From Pseudoduganella albidiflava (GTDB lineage: Bacteria > Pseudomonadota > Gammaproteobacteria > Burkholderiales > Burkholderiaceae_D), in contig NZ_CP036401.1 of NCBI RefSeq assembly GCF_004322755.1, positions 7,316,001 through 7,380,000 of the forward strand: a stretch of 64,000 nucleotides of DNA, given 5' to 3'. Positions 19,340 to 28,613 of the stretch are shown here, in pieces (the stretch's first letter is position 1; each line of letters opens with the position of its first letter). A model generated the notes under the pieces. It was given only the letters and a program-made list of their open reading frames with translations. It searched no databases and had not been told where the DNA came from. The position numbers and the translations under genes were made by a program.

Positions 19340-21010
19340 ATGGATCTCAATAAACGCACAATCCTGTGGATCGTCTTCGCTGTTTCACTGGTCGCCCTGT
19401 GGAACGAGTGGATGATCTACACCGGCCGGCCGTCCATGTTCGCGCCGCCGCCGAAGACCGCGCCGGCAGATGCCAAGAGCACCCCGGCCGGCGTTCCCGC
19501 CGCTGTCGGCTCCACTACCGCCGGCGTCGCCGCGGTGCCCGGTGCCGCGGCACCGTTCCAGAGCCAGGTCGTGACCATCACGACCGACGTGTTCAAGGTG
19601 GATATCGACACGCTGGGCGGCCAGATCAAGCGCCTGGAACTGCTGAAGTTCAAGGATGGCTTCGACCCGACCAGGAACCAGCAGCTGTTCCAGCAGACCG
19701 GCGACCGCGTGTACCTGGCGCAGACCGGCCTGGTGGGCGCGGCCAACCTGCCGAACCATAACACCGGCTTCACGGTTCGCCCGGGCCCGCGCGTGCTTGC
19801 CAACGGCAACCAGGTGCAACTGGTGATGGATGCGGAACAGGGCGGCGTGCGCCTGACCAAGACGTTCACGTTCAAGCGCGGCGACTACGTGATCGACGTG
19901 CGCCACGACGTGACCAACACCGGCGCGGCGCCGGTCAATCCGGAGCTGTACCTGCAACTGGTCCACGACGGCAACAAGCCGGAAGGTTCCTCGTGGTTCA
20001 ATCCGAGCTTCACGGGCCCCACGCTGTATACCGACGCCGACAAGTACGTGAAGCTCACGTTCGAGAAGGTGGAGAAGGAAGACGTTTCGAAGCGTGAAAA
20101 CCCGAACTTCGTGCCGGATCACCCGGTGAAGGCGGACAACGGCTGGGTCGCGGTCTCGCAGCACTTCTTCGTGTCCGCGCTGGTGCCGCAGGCGAAGCAG
20201 ATGCACGACATCTTCACGCGCAAGGTCGGCCACAACACCTACTCGATCGGCGTGGTGCAGCCGCTGGGCGCCCTGGCGCCGGGCGCCACCGTGTCGAACA
20301 CCGCCAAGCTGTATTCCGGCCCGCAGGAAGAAGCGGCGCTGGAGCGCGTGTCGCCGGGCCTGGAGCTGGTGAAGGACTACGGCATGCTGACGATCATCGC
20401 CAAGCCGATGTGGTGGGTGATGGAGAACATCAACAGCGTCCTGCATAACTGGGGCTGGACCATCATTGCCTTCACCATCCTGATCAAGCTGATCTTCTTC
20501 CCGCTGTCCGCCGCGAGCTATCGCAGCATGGCCAAGATGAAGGTGGTCACGCCGAAGATGACGTCGATCCGCGAGCGCTACAAAGGCGATCCGCAAAAGA
20601 TGAACCAGGCGATGATGGAGCTGTACAAGACCGAGAAGATCAATCCGCTGGGCGGCTGCCTGCCGATCGTGGTGCAGATGCCGGTGTTCATCGCCCTGTA
20701 CTGGGTGCTGAACTCGTCGGTGGAAATGCGCGGCGCGCCGTGGCTGGGCTGGATCACCGACCTGACCAAGCCGGATCCGTTCTTCATCCTGCCGGTGCTG
20801 TACGCGATCTCGATGTACGTGACGATGAAGCTGAACCCGCAGCCGGCCGACCCGATGCAGGCGAAGATGATGCTGTTCATGCCGCTGGCGTTCTCGGTGA
20901 TGTTCCTGTTCTTCCCGTCCGGCCTGGTGCTGTACTGGGTGGTCAACAACCTGTTCTCGATTGCCCAGCAGTGGGTAATCACGAAAAAGATGATGCCGGA
21001 CGCGAAGTAA
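19340..21010 (+). CDS. yidC: Membrane protein insertase YidC
   Basis: A 556-residue Gram-negative YidC. An N-terminal anchor (ILWIVFAVSLVALWNEWMIY) is followed by a Pro/Ala-rich stretch and the large periplasmic beta-sandwich domain (about residues 70-335). The conserved C-terminal insertase core has five helices, from WGWTIIAFTILIKLIFFPLS through NPLGGCLPIVVQMPVFIALY to LFFPSGLVLYWVVNNLFSIAQQ. It inserts membrane proteins with or without SecYEG. A strong terminator follows it. Confidence 0.98.
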   Translation: MDLNKRTILWIVFAVSLVALWNEWMIYTGRPSMFAPPPKTAPADAKSTPAGVPAAVGSTTAGVAAVPGAAAPFQSQVVTITTDVFKVDIDTLGGQIKRLELLKFKDGFDPTRNQQLFQQTGDRVYLAQTGLVGAANLPNHNTGFTVRPGPRVLANGNQVQLVMDAEQGGVRLTKTFTFKRGDYVIDVRHDVTNTGAAPVNPELYLQLVHDGNKPEGSSWFNPSFTGPTLYTDADKYVKLTFEKVEKEDVSKRENPNFVPDHPVKADNGWVAVSQHFFVSALVPQAKQMHDIFTRKVGHNTYSIGVVQPLGALAPGATVSNTAKLYSGPQEEAALERVSPGLELVKDYGMLTIIAKPMWWVMENINSVLHNWGWTIIAFTILIKLIFFPLSAASYRSMAKMKVVTPKMTSIRERYKGDPQKMNQAMMELYKTEKINPLGGCLPIVVQMPVFIALYWVLNSSVEMRGAPWLGWITDLTKPDPFFILPVLYAISMYVTMKLNPQPADPMQAKMMLFMPLAFSVMFLFFPSGLVLYWVVNNLFSIAQQWVITKKMMPDAK

Positions 21011-21065
21011 GCGCTAACCGGTCCGTGCCCAGCCCGCTGGACACGGACCCGGCAGTAAAAAATCG

Positions 21066-21093
21066 AAACCCGTGCGCGACACGGGTTTTTTTT
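21066..21093 (+). terminator. Intrinsic terminator after yidC
   Basis: Nine-base-pair stem AAACCCGTG / CACGGGTTT with a CGCGA loop, followed by a run of T. It separates yidC from mnmE, so mnmE probably has its own promoter. Confidence 0.85.
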
Positions 21094-21113
21094 CGTTCCA
21101 TTAGAATTTGCCC

Positions 21114-22490
21114 ATGAATCTCGATACCTTCCCCATCGCCGCCATTGCCACCGCCCCGGGCCGCGGCGGCATCGGCGTCGTGCGCGCGTCCGGCAAGAAC
21201 CTGCGGCCGCTGGCGCAGGCCCTGTTCAACGTGGAGCTGAAAGCCCGCCACGCCACCTATATTCCCTTCACCCAGGCGGATGGAACGCTGATCGACCAGG
21301 GCATCGCCATCTATTTCAAGGGGCCGCATTCGTACACCGGCGAGGATGTGCTGGAGCTGCAGGGCCATGGCGGCCCCGTGGTGCTGCAGATGCTGCTGCA
21401 GCGGGTGCTCGAGGCGGGCCACGATGTCGGCCTGCGCCTGGCCGAACCGGGCGAATTCACGCGCCGTGCCTACATGAACGACAAGCTCGACCTGGCGCAG
21501 GCCGAAGCGGTGGCCGACCTGATCGACGCTTCCACCGAAGCGGCGGCAAAATCGGCTTCGCAGTCGCTGTCCGGCGCGTTTTCGCAGGCGATCCACGCGC
21601 TGGTCGAGCGTGTCACACACCTGCGCATGCTGGTCGAGGCCACCCTGGACTTCCCGGAAGAGGAAATCGACTTCCTGGAAAAATCCGACGCGCGCGGCCA
21701 GTTGCGCGGCATCGTGGCGGCGCTCGACCAGGTATTCCGGCAGGCCTCGCAGGGCGCGCTGCTGCGCGAAGGCCTGAACGTGGTACTGGTCGGGCAGCCG
21801 AACGTTGGTAAGTCTTCACTCCTCAACGCACTGGCGGGTGCGGACGTGGCCATCGTCACCCCGATCGCCGGCACCACGCGCGACAAGGTCAGCGAAACCA
21901 TCCAGATCGAAGGCATTCCGCTGAATATCATCGACACGGCCGGCATCCGCAGCCATGACGAGGCGGTGGACATCGTCGAGCGCATCGGCATCGAACGCAC
22001 CTGGGGTGAAATAGGCAAGGCGGACGTGATCCTGCACATGCTCGATGCGAACCACGGTCCGACCCGCGCCGACGAATCGATCCTGTCCGGCTTCCCGGCG
22101 GGCGTGCCGGTGCTGCGCATCTGGAACAAGATCGACCTTTCCGGCCACAAGCCGTCGATCGATGCCAGCGACGATGCCACCCATATCTACCTGTCGGCAC
22201 ACGATCACACGGGTATCGACCTGTTGCGCAAGGAGTTGCTGCGCATCGCCGGCTGGCAGCAGACCGGCGAATCGCTGTACCTGGCCCGCGAGCGGCACCT
22301 GATCGCCCTGAAATCGGCGGCCCGCCACCTGGACCGCGCCGAAGAGCATGCCGCGCAGACCGACCAGTCGCTCGACCTGTTTGCCGAGGAATTGCGGCTG
22401 GCCCAGGTGCAGTTGTCCACCATCACCGGGGCGTTTTCGTCGGACGACCTGCTGGGGGTGATCTTCAGCCGGTTCTGTATCGGGAAATAG
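21114..22490 (+). CDS. mnmE: tRNA modification GTPase MnmE (TrmE)
   Basis: A 458-residue protein with all MnmE parts: an N-terminal folate-binding domain starting [21 protein letters not shown], a helical domain, an inserted Ras-like G domain ([20 protein letters not shown]) and the C-terminal FCIGK with the conserved Cys. With MnmG it makes the 5-carboxymethylaminomethyl group on wobble uridines. The ATG at 21114 is preferred over a TTG two codons earlier. Position after yidC is conserved in many proteobacteria. Confidence 0.98.
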   Translation: MNLDTFPIAAIATAPGRGGIGVVRASGKNLRPLAQALFNVELKARHATYIPFTQADGTLIDQGIAIYFKGPHSYTGEDVLELQGHGGPVVLQMLLQRVLEAGHDVGLRLAEPGEFTRRAYMNDKLDLAQAEAVADLIDASTEAAAKSASQSLSGAFSQAIHALVERVTHLRMLVEATLDFPEEEIDFLEKSDARGQLRGIVAALDQVFRQASQGALLREGLNVVLVGQPNVGKSSLLNALAGADVAIVTPIAGTTRDKVSETIQIEGIPLNIIDTAGIRSHDEAVDIVERIGIERTWGEIGKADVILHMLDANHGPTRADESILSGFPAGVPVLRIWNKIDLSGHKPSIDASDDATHIYLSAHDHTGIDLLRKELLRIAGWQQTGESLYLARERHLIALKSAARHLDRAEEHAAQTDQSLDLFAEELRLAQVQLSTITGAFSSDDLLGVIFSRFCIGK

Positions 22491-22855
22491 CGCGCGGGTG
22501 CTGCCGTGGTTCCGGGAATGACGGCTGGGGGAGCGATGGCCCCAGGCCATCTTCGCTACGCCGGCGTGAGCAGTGCTCCTTGCAAACCGCTGTTGAACTA
22601 TCGCGCGCTTCGTTTCCATAGAAAAATTTTCAGTCACTCTTCTCTTTGCAGCAACCACACCATGATTGCCTTCGTTACGTGTGCTGGCGCACGTAACCCC
22701 GCCTGTTGGCCTGATTTAATGCTGCTATGATTGATTTGAGCAACAGAGTCCGACGCGGCGGGCGAGAAGTTTTACGGTGTTGATTTTCGTCACTTCCGCA
22801 TCCTTCCACCGACGTTATCTTGCTAGCAGTTGATGTGTATGGAGAGGGGAAGATC
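22491..22855. other. 365-bp gap downstream of mnmE without a convincing gene
   Basis: Short open frames here lack a ribosome-binding site and family likeness. An imperfect inverted repeat (GTTACGTG at 22674-22681, CACGTAAC at 22690-22697) forms a plausible hairpin. Composition is more AT-rich than neighbouring genes. I see no tRNA or riboswitch pattern. Confidence 0.5.
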
Positions 22856-23077
22856 ATGGAAACGACCGAACAAGCCGTACCGGACAGCGCGATATCGATA
22901 ATGCCAGCCATGATGCCGGCGATGATGCCGGCCATGGCTGAAGCGCCGCGGCCCCGACAGACGTTGCCGCCGAAGGGGTCGTGCTGGTATTGCGAGAAGC
23001 CGCTCGATAGCGTGAAACGCTTCTGCGGCCGGGATTGCGCCTCGTCGTTCGACGAAGAAACGCAATATACGGGCTGA
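22856..23077 (+). CDS. Small Cys-rich (zinc-ribbon-like) protein with MPAM repeats
   Basis: A 73-residue protein. Residues 16-27 repeat Met-Pro-Ala-Met (MPAMMPAMMPAM). The C-terminal half has four cysteines at 43, 46, 57 and 61 (CWYC...FCGRDC), a C-x2-C-x10-C-x3-C arrangement that would bind one zinc. An AGAGGGGA box lies well placed before the ATG at 22856. I do not recognise a named family; the CGRDC...FDEE end resembles small zinc ribbons in other bacterial hypothetical proteins. The gene stands alone, pointing towards the minus-strand Hpt gene. Confidence 0.6.
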   Translation: METTEQAVPDSAISIMPAMMPAMMPAMAEAPRPRQTLPPKGSCWYCEKPLDSVKRFCGRDCASSFDEETQYTG

Positions 23078-23175
23078 ACTACAGGGGCTAATTACTACAG
23101 CCGCCGATACTGCGGTGGCTGATACTGCGGTGGCTGGCGCGCCTGGTCCGCCGCGGCCGCCAGCGCAACCTGCGA

Positions 23176-23778
23176 TCAGCCGATGCCTGCCGAGCGCGCC
23201 GCCTGCAGCGCAGCGAATGCGCGTTCGAAGTCATACTCCTGCGCCGCCGCCATGATGGTCTCCCAGGCGGCGCTGTCCAGCACCTTTTCCAGCACCGTTC
23301 CATACTTTTCCAGCATATCGAGCGCCGCGCTGTTGCCCTCGTCGAGCAGCACGCCCAGGCGGTCGAGCAGTTCGGGGACATTGCGCATCGTCGCTTGCGG
23401 CACCGGCGGCGCCGGCGCGGCGGAATCCTTCGGCACGGCGACCGCGATGCATGCCTGCACGCGCCGCAATGCCACGTCCAGTTCGTCCAGCAGCGCATGC
23501 GCCGCGTGGCCGTGCGCCAGCGCGGTTTCCAGTTCGCCCGCCACCGCGTGCACTTCGCCGGCGCACAGCAGCCCGGCCGCTCCCCTTAGCGTGTGGATGG
23601 CGCGGCATGCGCCCGCATGATCGCCTTGCGCCAGCTGCGCCGCGACGGCACGCGCGGCTTCCATATGCGTGGCGAAGCGCTTCAGTGCACTGAAATAAAT
23701 GCCGCTGTTGCCCATCAGCCGTGCGATGCCGCGCTCGATGTCGAGCACCGGCACGGCCATTCCAGCCTGCACCGTCAT
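23176..23778 (-). CDS. Hpt (histidine phosphotransfer) domain protein
   Basis: A 200-residue protein with an N-terminal Hpt four-helix domain. The motif AIHTLRGAAGLL places the phosphoacceptor at His62, in the usual H-T-L-(K/R)-G context. The C-terminal 70 residues form a second helical region after an Ala/Pro linker, with no active His motif. No kinase or receiver domain is fused and none is adjacent, so it would relay phosphate between proteins encoded elsewhere. Its ATG overlaps the stop of the upstream CAP-lipoprotein gene (ATGA), so the two are translationally coupled. Confidence 0.8.
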   Translation of the reverse strand: MTVQAGMAVPVLDIERGIARLMGNSGIYFSALKRFATHMEAARAVAAQLAQGDHAGACRAIHTLRGAAGLLCAGEVHAVAGELETALAHGHAAHALLDELDVALRRVQACIAVAVPKDSAAPAPPVPQATMRNVPELLDRLGVLLDEGNSAALDMLEKYGTVLEKVLDSAAWETIMAAAQEYDFERAFAALQAARSAGIG

Positions 23779-24743
23779 TGCGTAGTGAACGACCAGCTGC
23801 GGGTCACGGCCACGCTGTCCACGGTGCCCGCGAAGGCGACATCGTACGTGGTGCCGGAAGTAAGCCGCGAGAGGGGAATGATGGCGGCCGCGGATTGCCG
23901 CGTGTGCGTATCCACGTCGCTGGCGAGCAGGCGCACGGCCAAATCCGACCCGCCGCGCGGCCTGACCGTGAAGCTGGTCACTTTCAGCACGGACGAAATA
24001 TTCGCATGCACGCTGATCGGGTAGCCAACCTCGTTCAGGCTCGGCACCGGGTCGGGCGATTCGCTGTCGCTCATGAAGTTCACGGGCACCATGGTTTGCC
24101 CGCTGGCCGGATAAACCGCCACGCTGCCGCGTGCCACGCCGGCGCCATAGCCGTTGCTGGTGGCGAAATCGGTCGTGAAGTACGTGTAGTTGCTGGCCGT
24201 GGCGGCGCCCACGCCCATTTCGCGGAACACCGGCTCGAACACCAGGAAGCGATGGTAGATCGCCGTGATCAGTTCTTCCGCATGGAAGAAGCCGGAACTG
24301 CCGCGGGCGGCCGAAATCACTTCGCCATAGGCCGATGGCCTGGTCAGCGCATAGCCCGCGGCGGAAAGCCGGTTCCCCACCGCGACGCCGGTGAAGCCGG
24401 GGTTGCCGCTGACCTGGTCGTGCGAGACGGTATTGTTAAGGCGCAGGTAGTTCGAATGGCCCGCGGCGGCCACGTCGATCTGCGCATTGCGTGCAAGGGG
24501 GGCCAGCCCGATCTGGCTGCGCCGGTAGTTGAACCATGCGAAGCCATCCGCCGCGGTGTCGCCGGTGGCGACCGGCGCGCCAGGCTGTCCGGAGGGAGTA
24601 GCCGGTGAGGCGGTATCGACGTTTGAAACCGTCGCGGTGGTGTCTGCACCGCCACTGCCACCGCAGGCGGCCAGCGCCGCCGCCGTCGCCACGGCGGCCA
24701 ATGCCGCATTCGACCGCCTGTTACATCTCTCCGTCCAGCGCAT
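23775..24743 (-). CDS. CAP-domain (SCP/PR1-like) lipoprotein
   Basis: A 322-residue exported lipoprotein. The signal peptide has the lipobox LAAC with the acylated Cys at 27, then a Thr/Ser/Pro-rich linker. The CAP domain spans about residues 65-215: FNYRRSQIGLAPLARNAQIDVAAAGHS, VSHDQ, YGEVIS and the HRFLVFEP segment. The C-terminal region is beta-rich, Ig-like, ending SFTTQ. CAP proteins in bacteria are secreted and of mostly unknown function. It is coupled to the Hpt gene by an ATGA overlap, an unusual pairing. Confidence 0.82.
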   Translation of the reverse strand: MRWTERCNRRSNAALAAVATAAALAACGGSGGADTTATVSNVDTASPATPSGQPGAPVATGDTAADGFAWFNYRRSQIGLAPLARNAQIDVAAAGHSNYLRLNNTVSHDQVSGNPGFTGVAVGNRLSAAGYALTRPSAYGEVISAARGSSGFFHAEELITAIYHRFLVFEPVFREMGVGAATASNYTYFTTDFATSNGYGAGVARGSVAVYPASGQTMVPVNFMSDSESPDPVPSLNEVGYPISVHANISSVLKVTSFTVRPRGGSDLAVRLLASDVDTHTRQSAAAIIPLSRLTSGTTYDVAFAGTVDSVAVTRSWSFTTQ

Positions 24744-24917
24744 GATCAGCTCCCCGTTTCATCCCGGTCAGCCCGGCCATTGGGCGATTTTATGCCAATT
24801 CGGCCCTGGCGGGGCCGATGCCGGCCCCGCCGTTACGCTTGTTACCATTGAACGATACGGCGCGGCCTGCCCGGTGCCGGCGTTACAATAAGGTCCATCC
24901 AACACAGGCCAGCCCAA

Positions 24918-25706
24918 TTGAACAACACGCGCACCCGGCGCATGCAACGCGCCAAATTCGCCTTGCCCAGCTTCGTCACGCTGCTGTCGATCGCCTGTGG
25001 CTTCGGCAGCATCGTGATTTCGGTGGACAACGCGCACATCGGCTTCCCGCAGGATTACCGGCTGGCGGCCGCACTGCTGGTCCTGGCCGGCATCTTCGAT
25101 GCGCTCGATGGCTTCGTTGCGCGCGCCACCGGCACCAGCTCTGAATTCGGCGTGCAGCTCGATTCGATTGCCGACGTGATGAACTTCGGCGTGGGCCCGG
25201 CGATCCTCCTGTATTGCTACGCCTTCGTGCAGATCGGGCCCGCCGATCCCGTTCTGCTGCGCGCCGGCGGCCTGGCGGCATTCTTCTTCGTTGCCTGCGG
25301 CGCATTGCGGCTGGCCCGCTTCAACGTGAGCGTGGGCCGCACCGATCCGAAGTACTTTGTGGGCATGCCGATCACGGCGGGCGCCGCCTGCGTGGCATCG
25401 GTGGTGGTGGCCTGGCCATTCCCGCCGGAGACCAGCCTGCACGGCTGGCTGGTGGTGGTACTGCTGTTCGCCGTGGGCGGCCTGATGGTGTCCACGATCC
25501 GCTTCCCCAGCTCCAAGCAGAAGAAAAGCGCGGCCGCACTGGTGCTGCTGCTGGTGAACCTGGGCCTGCTCGTCTGGCTGCGCTTCTATTACTTCGTGCT
25601 GTTCTTCGTGGTCTACATTGCCTTCACACTGGCGCTCAACTTCTCCTGGAAGCGCGGCTGGAAAGGCATCCCGCCGCCGCTGGTCTACAAGGAAGAGGTG
25701 GACTGA
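24918..25706 (+). CDS. pssA: CDP-diacylglycerol-serine O-phosphatidyltransferase
   Basis: A 262-residue multi-pass membrane enzyme. The CDP-alcohol phosphatidyltransferase signature D-x2-DG-x2-AR-x8-G-x3-D-x3-D is complete (DALDGFVAR, then GVQLDSIAD). It joins CDP-diacylglycerol and serine to make phosphatidylserine, the precursor of phosphatidylethanolamine; serine as substrate is inferred from the PssA-like length and N-terminal sequence. The start is uncertain: a TTG at 24918, or an ATG eight codons later; neither has a strong ribosome-binding site. A TACAAT at 24884 may be its -10. It runs convergent with the aldo/keto reductase gene. Confidence 0.9.
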   Translation: MNNTRTRRMQRAKFALPSFVTLLSIACGFGSIVISVDNAHIGFPQDYRLAAALLVLAGIFDALDGFVARATGTSSEFGVQLDSIADVMNFGVGPAILLYCYAFVQIGPADPVLLRAGGLAAFFFVACGALRLARFNVSVGRTDPKYFVGMPITAGAACVASVVVAWPFPPETSLHGWLVVVLLFAVGGLMVSTIRFPSSKQKKSAAALVLLLVNLGLLVWLRFYYFVLFFVVYIAFTLALNFSWKRGWKGIPPPLVYKEEVD

Positions 25707-25710
25707 CCGT

Positions 25711-26613
25711 TCAGGGCACCTCGTGCCCCTGCGCGGCGCGCAGGATCTCGAACCACTGGCTGCGCGAAAGCTTGATCCGCGTGGCCCATACCGCTTCCTC
25801 GATCGCTTCGATGCGGCCGCTTCCGGTCAGGGGGATCGGCCTCGATGGCAGCTGCATGATCCATGCAAGAACGACGCTGCCGAACGGCTGCTCGATGTCG
25901 GCGGCGATGCGGGCGATCGTGCCGCGCAGCGCTTCGGTGGCCGGATCGTCGCGGAACAGGCGGCCGCCGGCCAGTGGCGACCAGATCATCGGCGCCACGC
26001 CCAGGTCCTGCAGGCCGTCGAACGTTTCATCGTACATCGGCGCCGTGTGCAGCGGCGAGAACTCCACCTGGTTGGTGGACAGCGGAAGGCGGCGATGCAG
26101 GCTTTCGAACTGGTGGCGGCTGAAATTGGACACGCCGAAGTGCTTCACCTTGCCCGCGGCGCGCAGGCCTTCGAAGGTTTCGGCGATCTCGTCGAAGTCC
26201 ATCAGCGGATCCGGGCGGTGGATCAGCAGCAGGTCGAGGAAATCGGTGCGCAGCGCCTTCAGCGAGTTGTCCACCGAGGCGATGATGTGCGCCGCCGACG
26301 TGTCGTACTGCTTGATCTTGTGGGCCGGGCGCGCCGGCGACACCAGCTGGATGCCGCACTTGCTGACGAGCTGGATGCGCTCGCGCAGTGCCGGCCGCAG
26401 GGCGAGTGCCTCGCCGAACAGTTCCTCCACTGCGTATTGCCCGTAGATGTCGGCATGGTCGAAGCTGGTCACGCCCAGTTCGACGCAGCCCTCGATCAAT
26501 GCCAGCCGCTGCTGCGGCGACATGTTCCATTCCCCCATGCGCCACATGCCGGCAACGATGCGCGACAGCGCGAGACCAGTTTCGGAAGTGCGGACAGCGG
26601 GGCAGGGAGTCAT
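25711..26613 (-). CDS. Aldo/keto reductase, YdhF-like
   Basis: A 300-residue (beta/alpha)8 NADPH-dependent oxidoreductase. The catalytic tetrad is visible: Asp52 and Tyr57 (FDHADIYG), Lys85 (LVSKCG) and His132 (LLIHRPD). The NADP-binding end with SPLAGGRLF and PLTGSGRIEAIEEAV is as in the YdhF group. The physiological substrate is unknown for this group. The ATG at 26613 starts just before the motif SRIVAGMWRMGEW. The gene lies downstream of the DD-carboxypeptidase gene but is separated by a terminator, so it probably has its own promoter. Confidence 0.9.
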   Translation of the reverse strand: MTPCPAVRTSETGLALSRIVAGMWRMGEWNMSPQQRLALIEGCVELGVTSFDHADIYGQYAVEELFGEALALRPALRERIQLVSKCGIQLVSPARPAHKIKQYDTSAAHIIASVDNSLKALRTDFLDLLLIHRPDPLMDFDEIAETFEGLRAAGKVKHFGVSNFSRHQFESLHRRLPLSTNQVEFSPLHTAPMYDETFDGLQDLGVAPMIWSPLAGGRLFRDDPATEALRGTIARIAADIEQPFGSVVLAWIMQLPSRPIPLTGSGRIEAIEEAVWATRIKLSRSQWFEILRAAQGHEVP

Positions 26614-26664
26614 GGCGGCCTTCTTTCAGATTGATTGGAACAACGATTATAGGGCCGTGCAGAT

Positions 26665-26696
26665 GCAAAAAGCCCGCCGGGCGGCGGGCTTTTTGC
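26665..26696 (-). terminator. Intrinsic terminator after the DD-carboxypeptidase gene
   Basis: A 14-bp perfect stem GCAAAAAGCCCGCC / GGCGGGCTTTTTGC with a 4-nt loop; U-rich on either strand. Confidence 0.85.
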
Positions 26697-26710
26697 GGAG
26701 CATGGCCAGC

Positions 26711-27856
26711 TTATTTCAGCCACAGGCGCATGGAATCCCATGCGCGGCCGAAGATCGACGCCTGTTCCACCGTTTCCAGCGCCACCACCGGCAGTTCCAG
26801 CAGCGGTTTGCCGTCCACCATCATCTTCAGCTTGCCCACGTTGGCGCCCGCCGGCACCGGCGCCACCAGCGGGTCCTTGCGTTCCAGCACAGGCTTCATC
26901 TTGGCAGCCACGCCCTTCGGCACGGTCACCATCACATCCTGGCGGAAGCCGATCTTCATGGTGTTCTGCGAACCCTTCCAGATCTGCGGCGTGTCGACCG
27001 CCTGGCCCTTGGCATACAGCTTCACGGTATCGAAATTCTGGAAGCCCCAGTTCAGCAGCTTCTGGCTTTCGGCCGTCCGCGTCGCATCCGAATTGGTGCC
27101 CATCACCACCGAGATCAGGCGGCGCTCGATGTTGCCGTTCGGGCGCTTGGCCGAGGCCACCATGCAATAGCCGGCCGATTCGGTGTGGCCGGTCTTCATG
27201 CCGTCGACGGTCGGGTCGAGCCACAGCAGGCGGTTGCGGTTCTGCTGCGTGATCTTGTTGTAGGTGAAGCTCTTGACCGAGTCGATCTTGTAGTACTGCG
27301 GGAATTCCTGGATCACGTGCTTGGCCAGGATCGACAGGTCGCGCGCGGTCGTGAAGTTGTCCGGGCTGGGCAGGCCGTGCGGGTTGGCGAAACGCGTATT
27401 GGTCATGCCGAGGCGTTTTGCCTCGCGGTTCATCAGCGTGACGAACGTGGCTTCATCGCCAGCCACCGCTTCGGCCAGCGCCACGGCGGCGTCGTTGCCC
27501 GACTGGACCATCAGGCCGTGCAGCAGGTCGTCGATCGATACGGGAACTGCCGGGTCGATGAACATCTTCGAGCTGGAGGAATCGACCTTCCAGGCACGCA
27601 CGGAGACATTGACCTTCTGGTTGATGTCGAGCTTCTTGTCGCGCAGTGCCTCGAAGGTGAGGTACGCGGTCATGATCTTGGTCAGCGATGCCGGCTCGAC
27701 GCGCATGTTCGGGTCCTGCGCGGCGATCAGCTGGCCGCTGGTGGCATCGAGCAGCAGCCAGGACTTGGCGGCGATGGTCGGGGCAGGAATGGTTTGTGCG
27801 ACGGCGGACGAAAGTAACAGGACACTGGAAGCCAGTGCCGCGAGCAGTTTTTTCAT
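26711..27856 (-). CDS. dacC: Serine-type D-Ala-D-Ala carboxypeptidase (PBP5/6 family)
   Basis: A 381-residue low-molecular-mass penicillin-binding protein. The signal peptide ends ..SSAVA at residue 20. Active-site motifs are SLTK (Ser57, Lys60), SGN (119-121) and KTG (221-223). A C-terminal beta domain ends in a short amphipathic helix (RAWDSMRLWLK), the membrane anchor of PBP5/6. It trims the terminal D-Ala from peptidoglycan pentapeptides in the periplasm. dacA or dacC cannot be decided from sequence alone. A TATAAT on the minus strand lies upstream. Confidence 0.95.
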   Translation of the reverse strand: MKKLLAALASSVLLLSSAVAQTIPAPTIAAKSWLLLDATSGQLIAAQDPNMRVEPASLTKIMTAYLTFEALRDKKLDINQKVNVSVRAWKVDSSSSKMFIDPAVPVSIDDLLHGLMVQSGNDAAVALAEAVAGDEATFVTLMNREAKRLGMTNTRFANPHGLPSPDNFTTARDLSILAKHVIQEFPQYYKIDSVKSFTYNKITQQNRNRLLWLDPTVDGMKTGHTESAGYCMVASAKRPNGNIERRLISVVMGTNSDATRTAESQKLLNWGFQNFDTVKLYAKGQAVDTPQIWKGSQNTMKIGFRQDVMVTVPKGVAAKMKPVLERKDPLVAPVPAGANVGKLKMMVDGKPLLELPVVALETVEQASIFGRAWDSMRLWLK

Positions 27857-27937
27857 GGATCTGGAATCTCTATGTGGAGCGCCTAAGAAAGCGTGAAGCA
27901 GGGGGCCATTTTGCTCAGTGAAAAAATGGCCCGGACA

Positions 27938-27943
27938 TTATAG
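27938..27943 (-). promoter_or_regulatory. -10 element upstream of the DD-carboxypeptidase gene
   Basis: TATAAT on the minus strand, 81 nt before the ATG. No good -35 box is seen. Between it and the gene, GGCCATTTT...AAAATGGCC forms a hairpin in the leader. Confidence 0.4.
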
Positions 27944-27947
27944 GCGC

Positions 27948-28613
27948 TCACGCGTCTTCGGGGTCGTCCTTTTGCTGTTCCCGGCCCAGCCACAAGGCGA
28001 TCACCCAGCTCTTGATGTGATTGAGCTTGCGGTGGAAGAAGTGGTCCGCGCCCGGGATCACCAGCACCGGCACATCCTGCGGGCGTGCCCAGTCGAGCAC
28101 GGCCTGCAGGGGAATCGTGTCGTCGTTTTCGCCGTGGATGAGGATCGTGTTCGGCGCGATATCGGCCATCTGCCACTTTCCGGCGGCCGCGCCCACCAGC
28201 ACCAGGCCCTCGACCGGCGTACCGGCGGTGGCCAGGCGCTGCGCCAGCTGCGATTGCACATAGGTGCCGAACGAGAAGCCGGTCAATGCCACCGGCAGGC
28301 CGGGAAACTTCTCGACCATGTGGTGGTACAGCAGTTCCATGTCGTCCGTTTCGCCATGGCCGCGGTCATGCTCGCCCTCTGACTGGCCCACGCCGCGGAA
28401 GTTGATGCGTGCCACCGCGTAGTCGAGCGCCACGAAGGCGCGCGCCAGCGTTTGCGCGACCTTGTTTTCCATCGTGCCGCCATACAGCGGGTGCGGGTGC
28501 GCCACCAGGGCGATCCCGCGCGGCTTCTTGCCGTCCAGCGGCAGGTCGAGCAGGCCTTCCATCAGGCCGGCGTTGCCCTGCATCGTGAAATGCTTGGTGT
28601 TCTTGTTCATCAT
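27948..28613 (-). CDS. Alpha/beta hydrolase, dienelactone-hydrolase-like
   Basis: A 221-residue single-domain alpha/beta hydrolase. HPHPLYGGTMENKV near the N-terminus is typical of this family. The nucleophile lies in the elbow GFSFG, an Asp in HGENDDTIP and the catalytic His in PGADHFFH. The start ATG shares one base with the stop of the ferredoxin gene (TAATG), and a second ATG follows directly. The substrate is unknown; family members act on small esters or lactones, or remain unassigned. It is probably co-transcribed with the ferredoxin gene. Confidence 0.85.
   Translation of the reverse strand: MMNKNTKHFTMQGNAGLMEGLLDLPLDGKKPRGIALVAHPHPLYGGTMENKVAQTLARAFVALDYAVARINFRGVGQSEGEHDRGHGETDDMELLYHHMVEKFPGLPVALTGFSFGTYVQSQLAQRLATAGTPVEGLVLVGAAAGKWQMADIAPNTILIHGENDDTIPLQAVLDWARPQDVPVLVIPGADHFFHRKLNHIKSWVIALWLGREQQKDDPEDA

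Noticed and set aside
22506..22730. 74-codon open frame downstream of mnmE
   Set aside because: No ribosome-binding site, no recognisable domain, and it reads through a hairpin; more likely non-coding.
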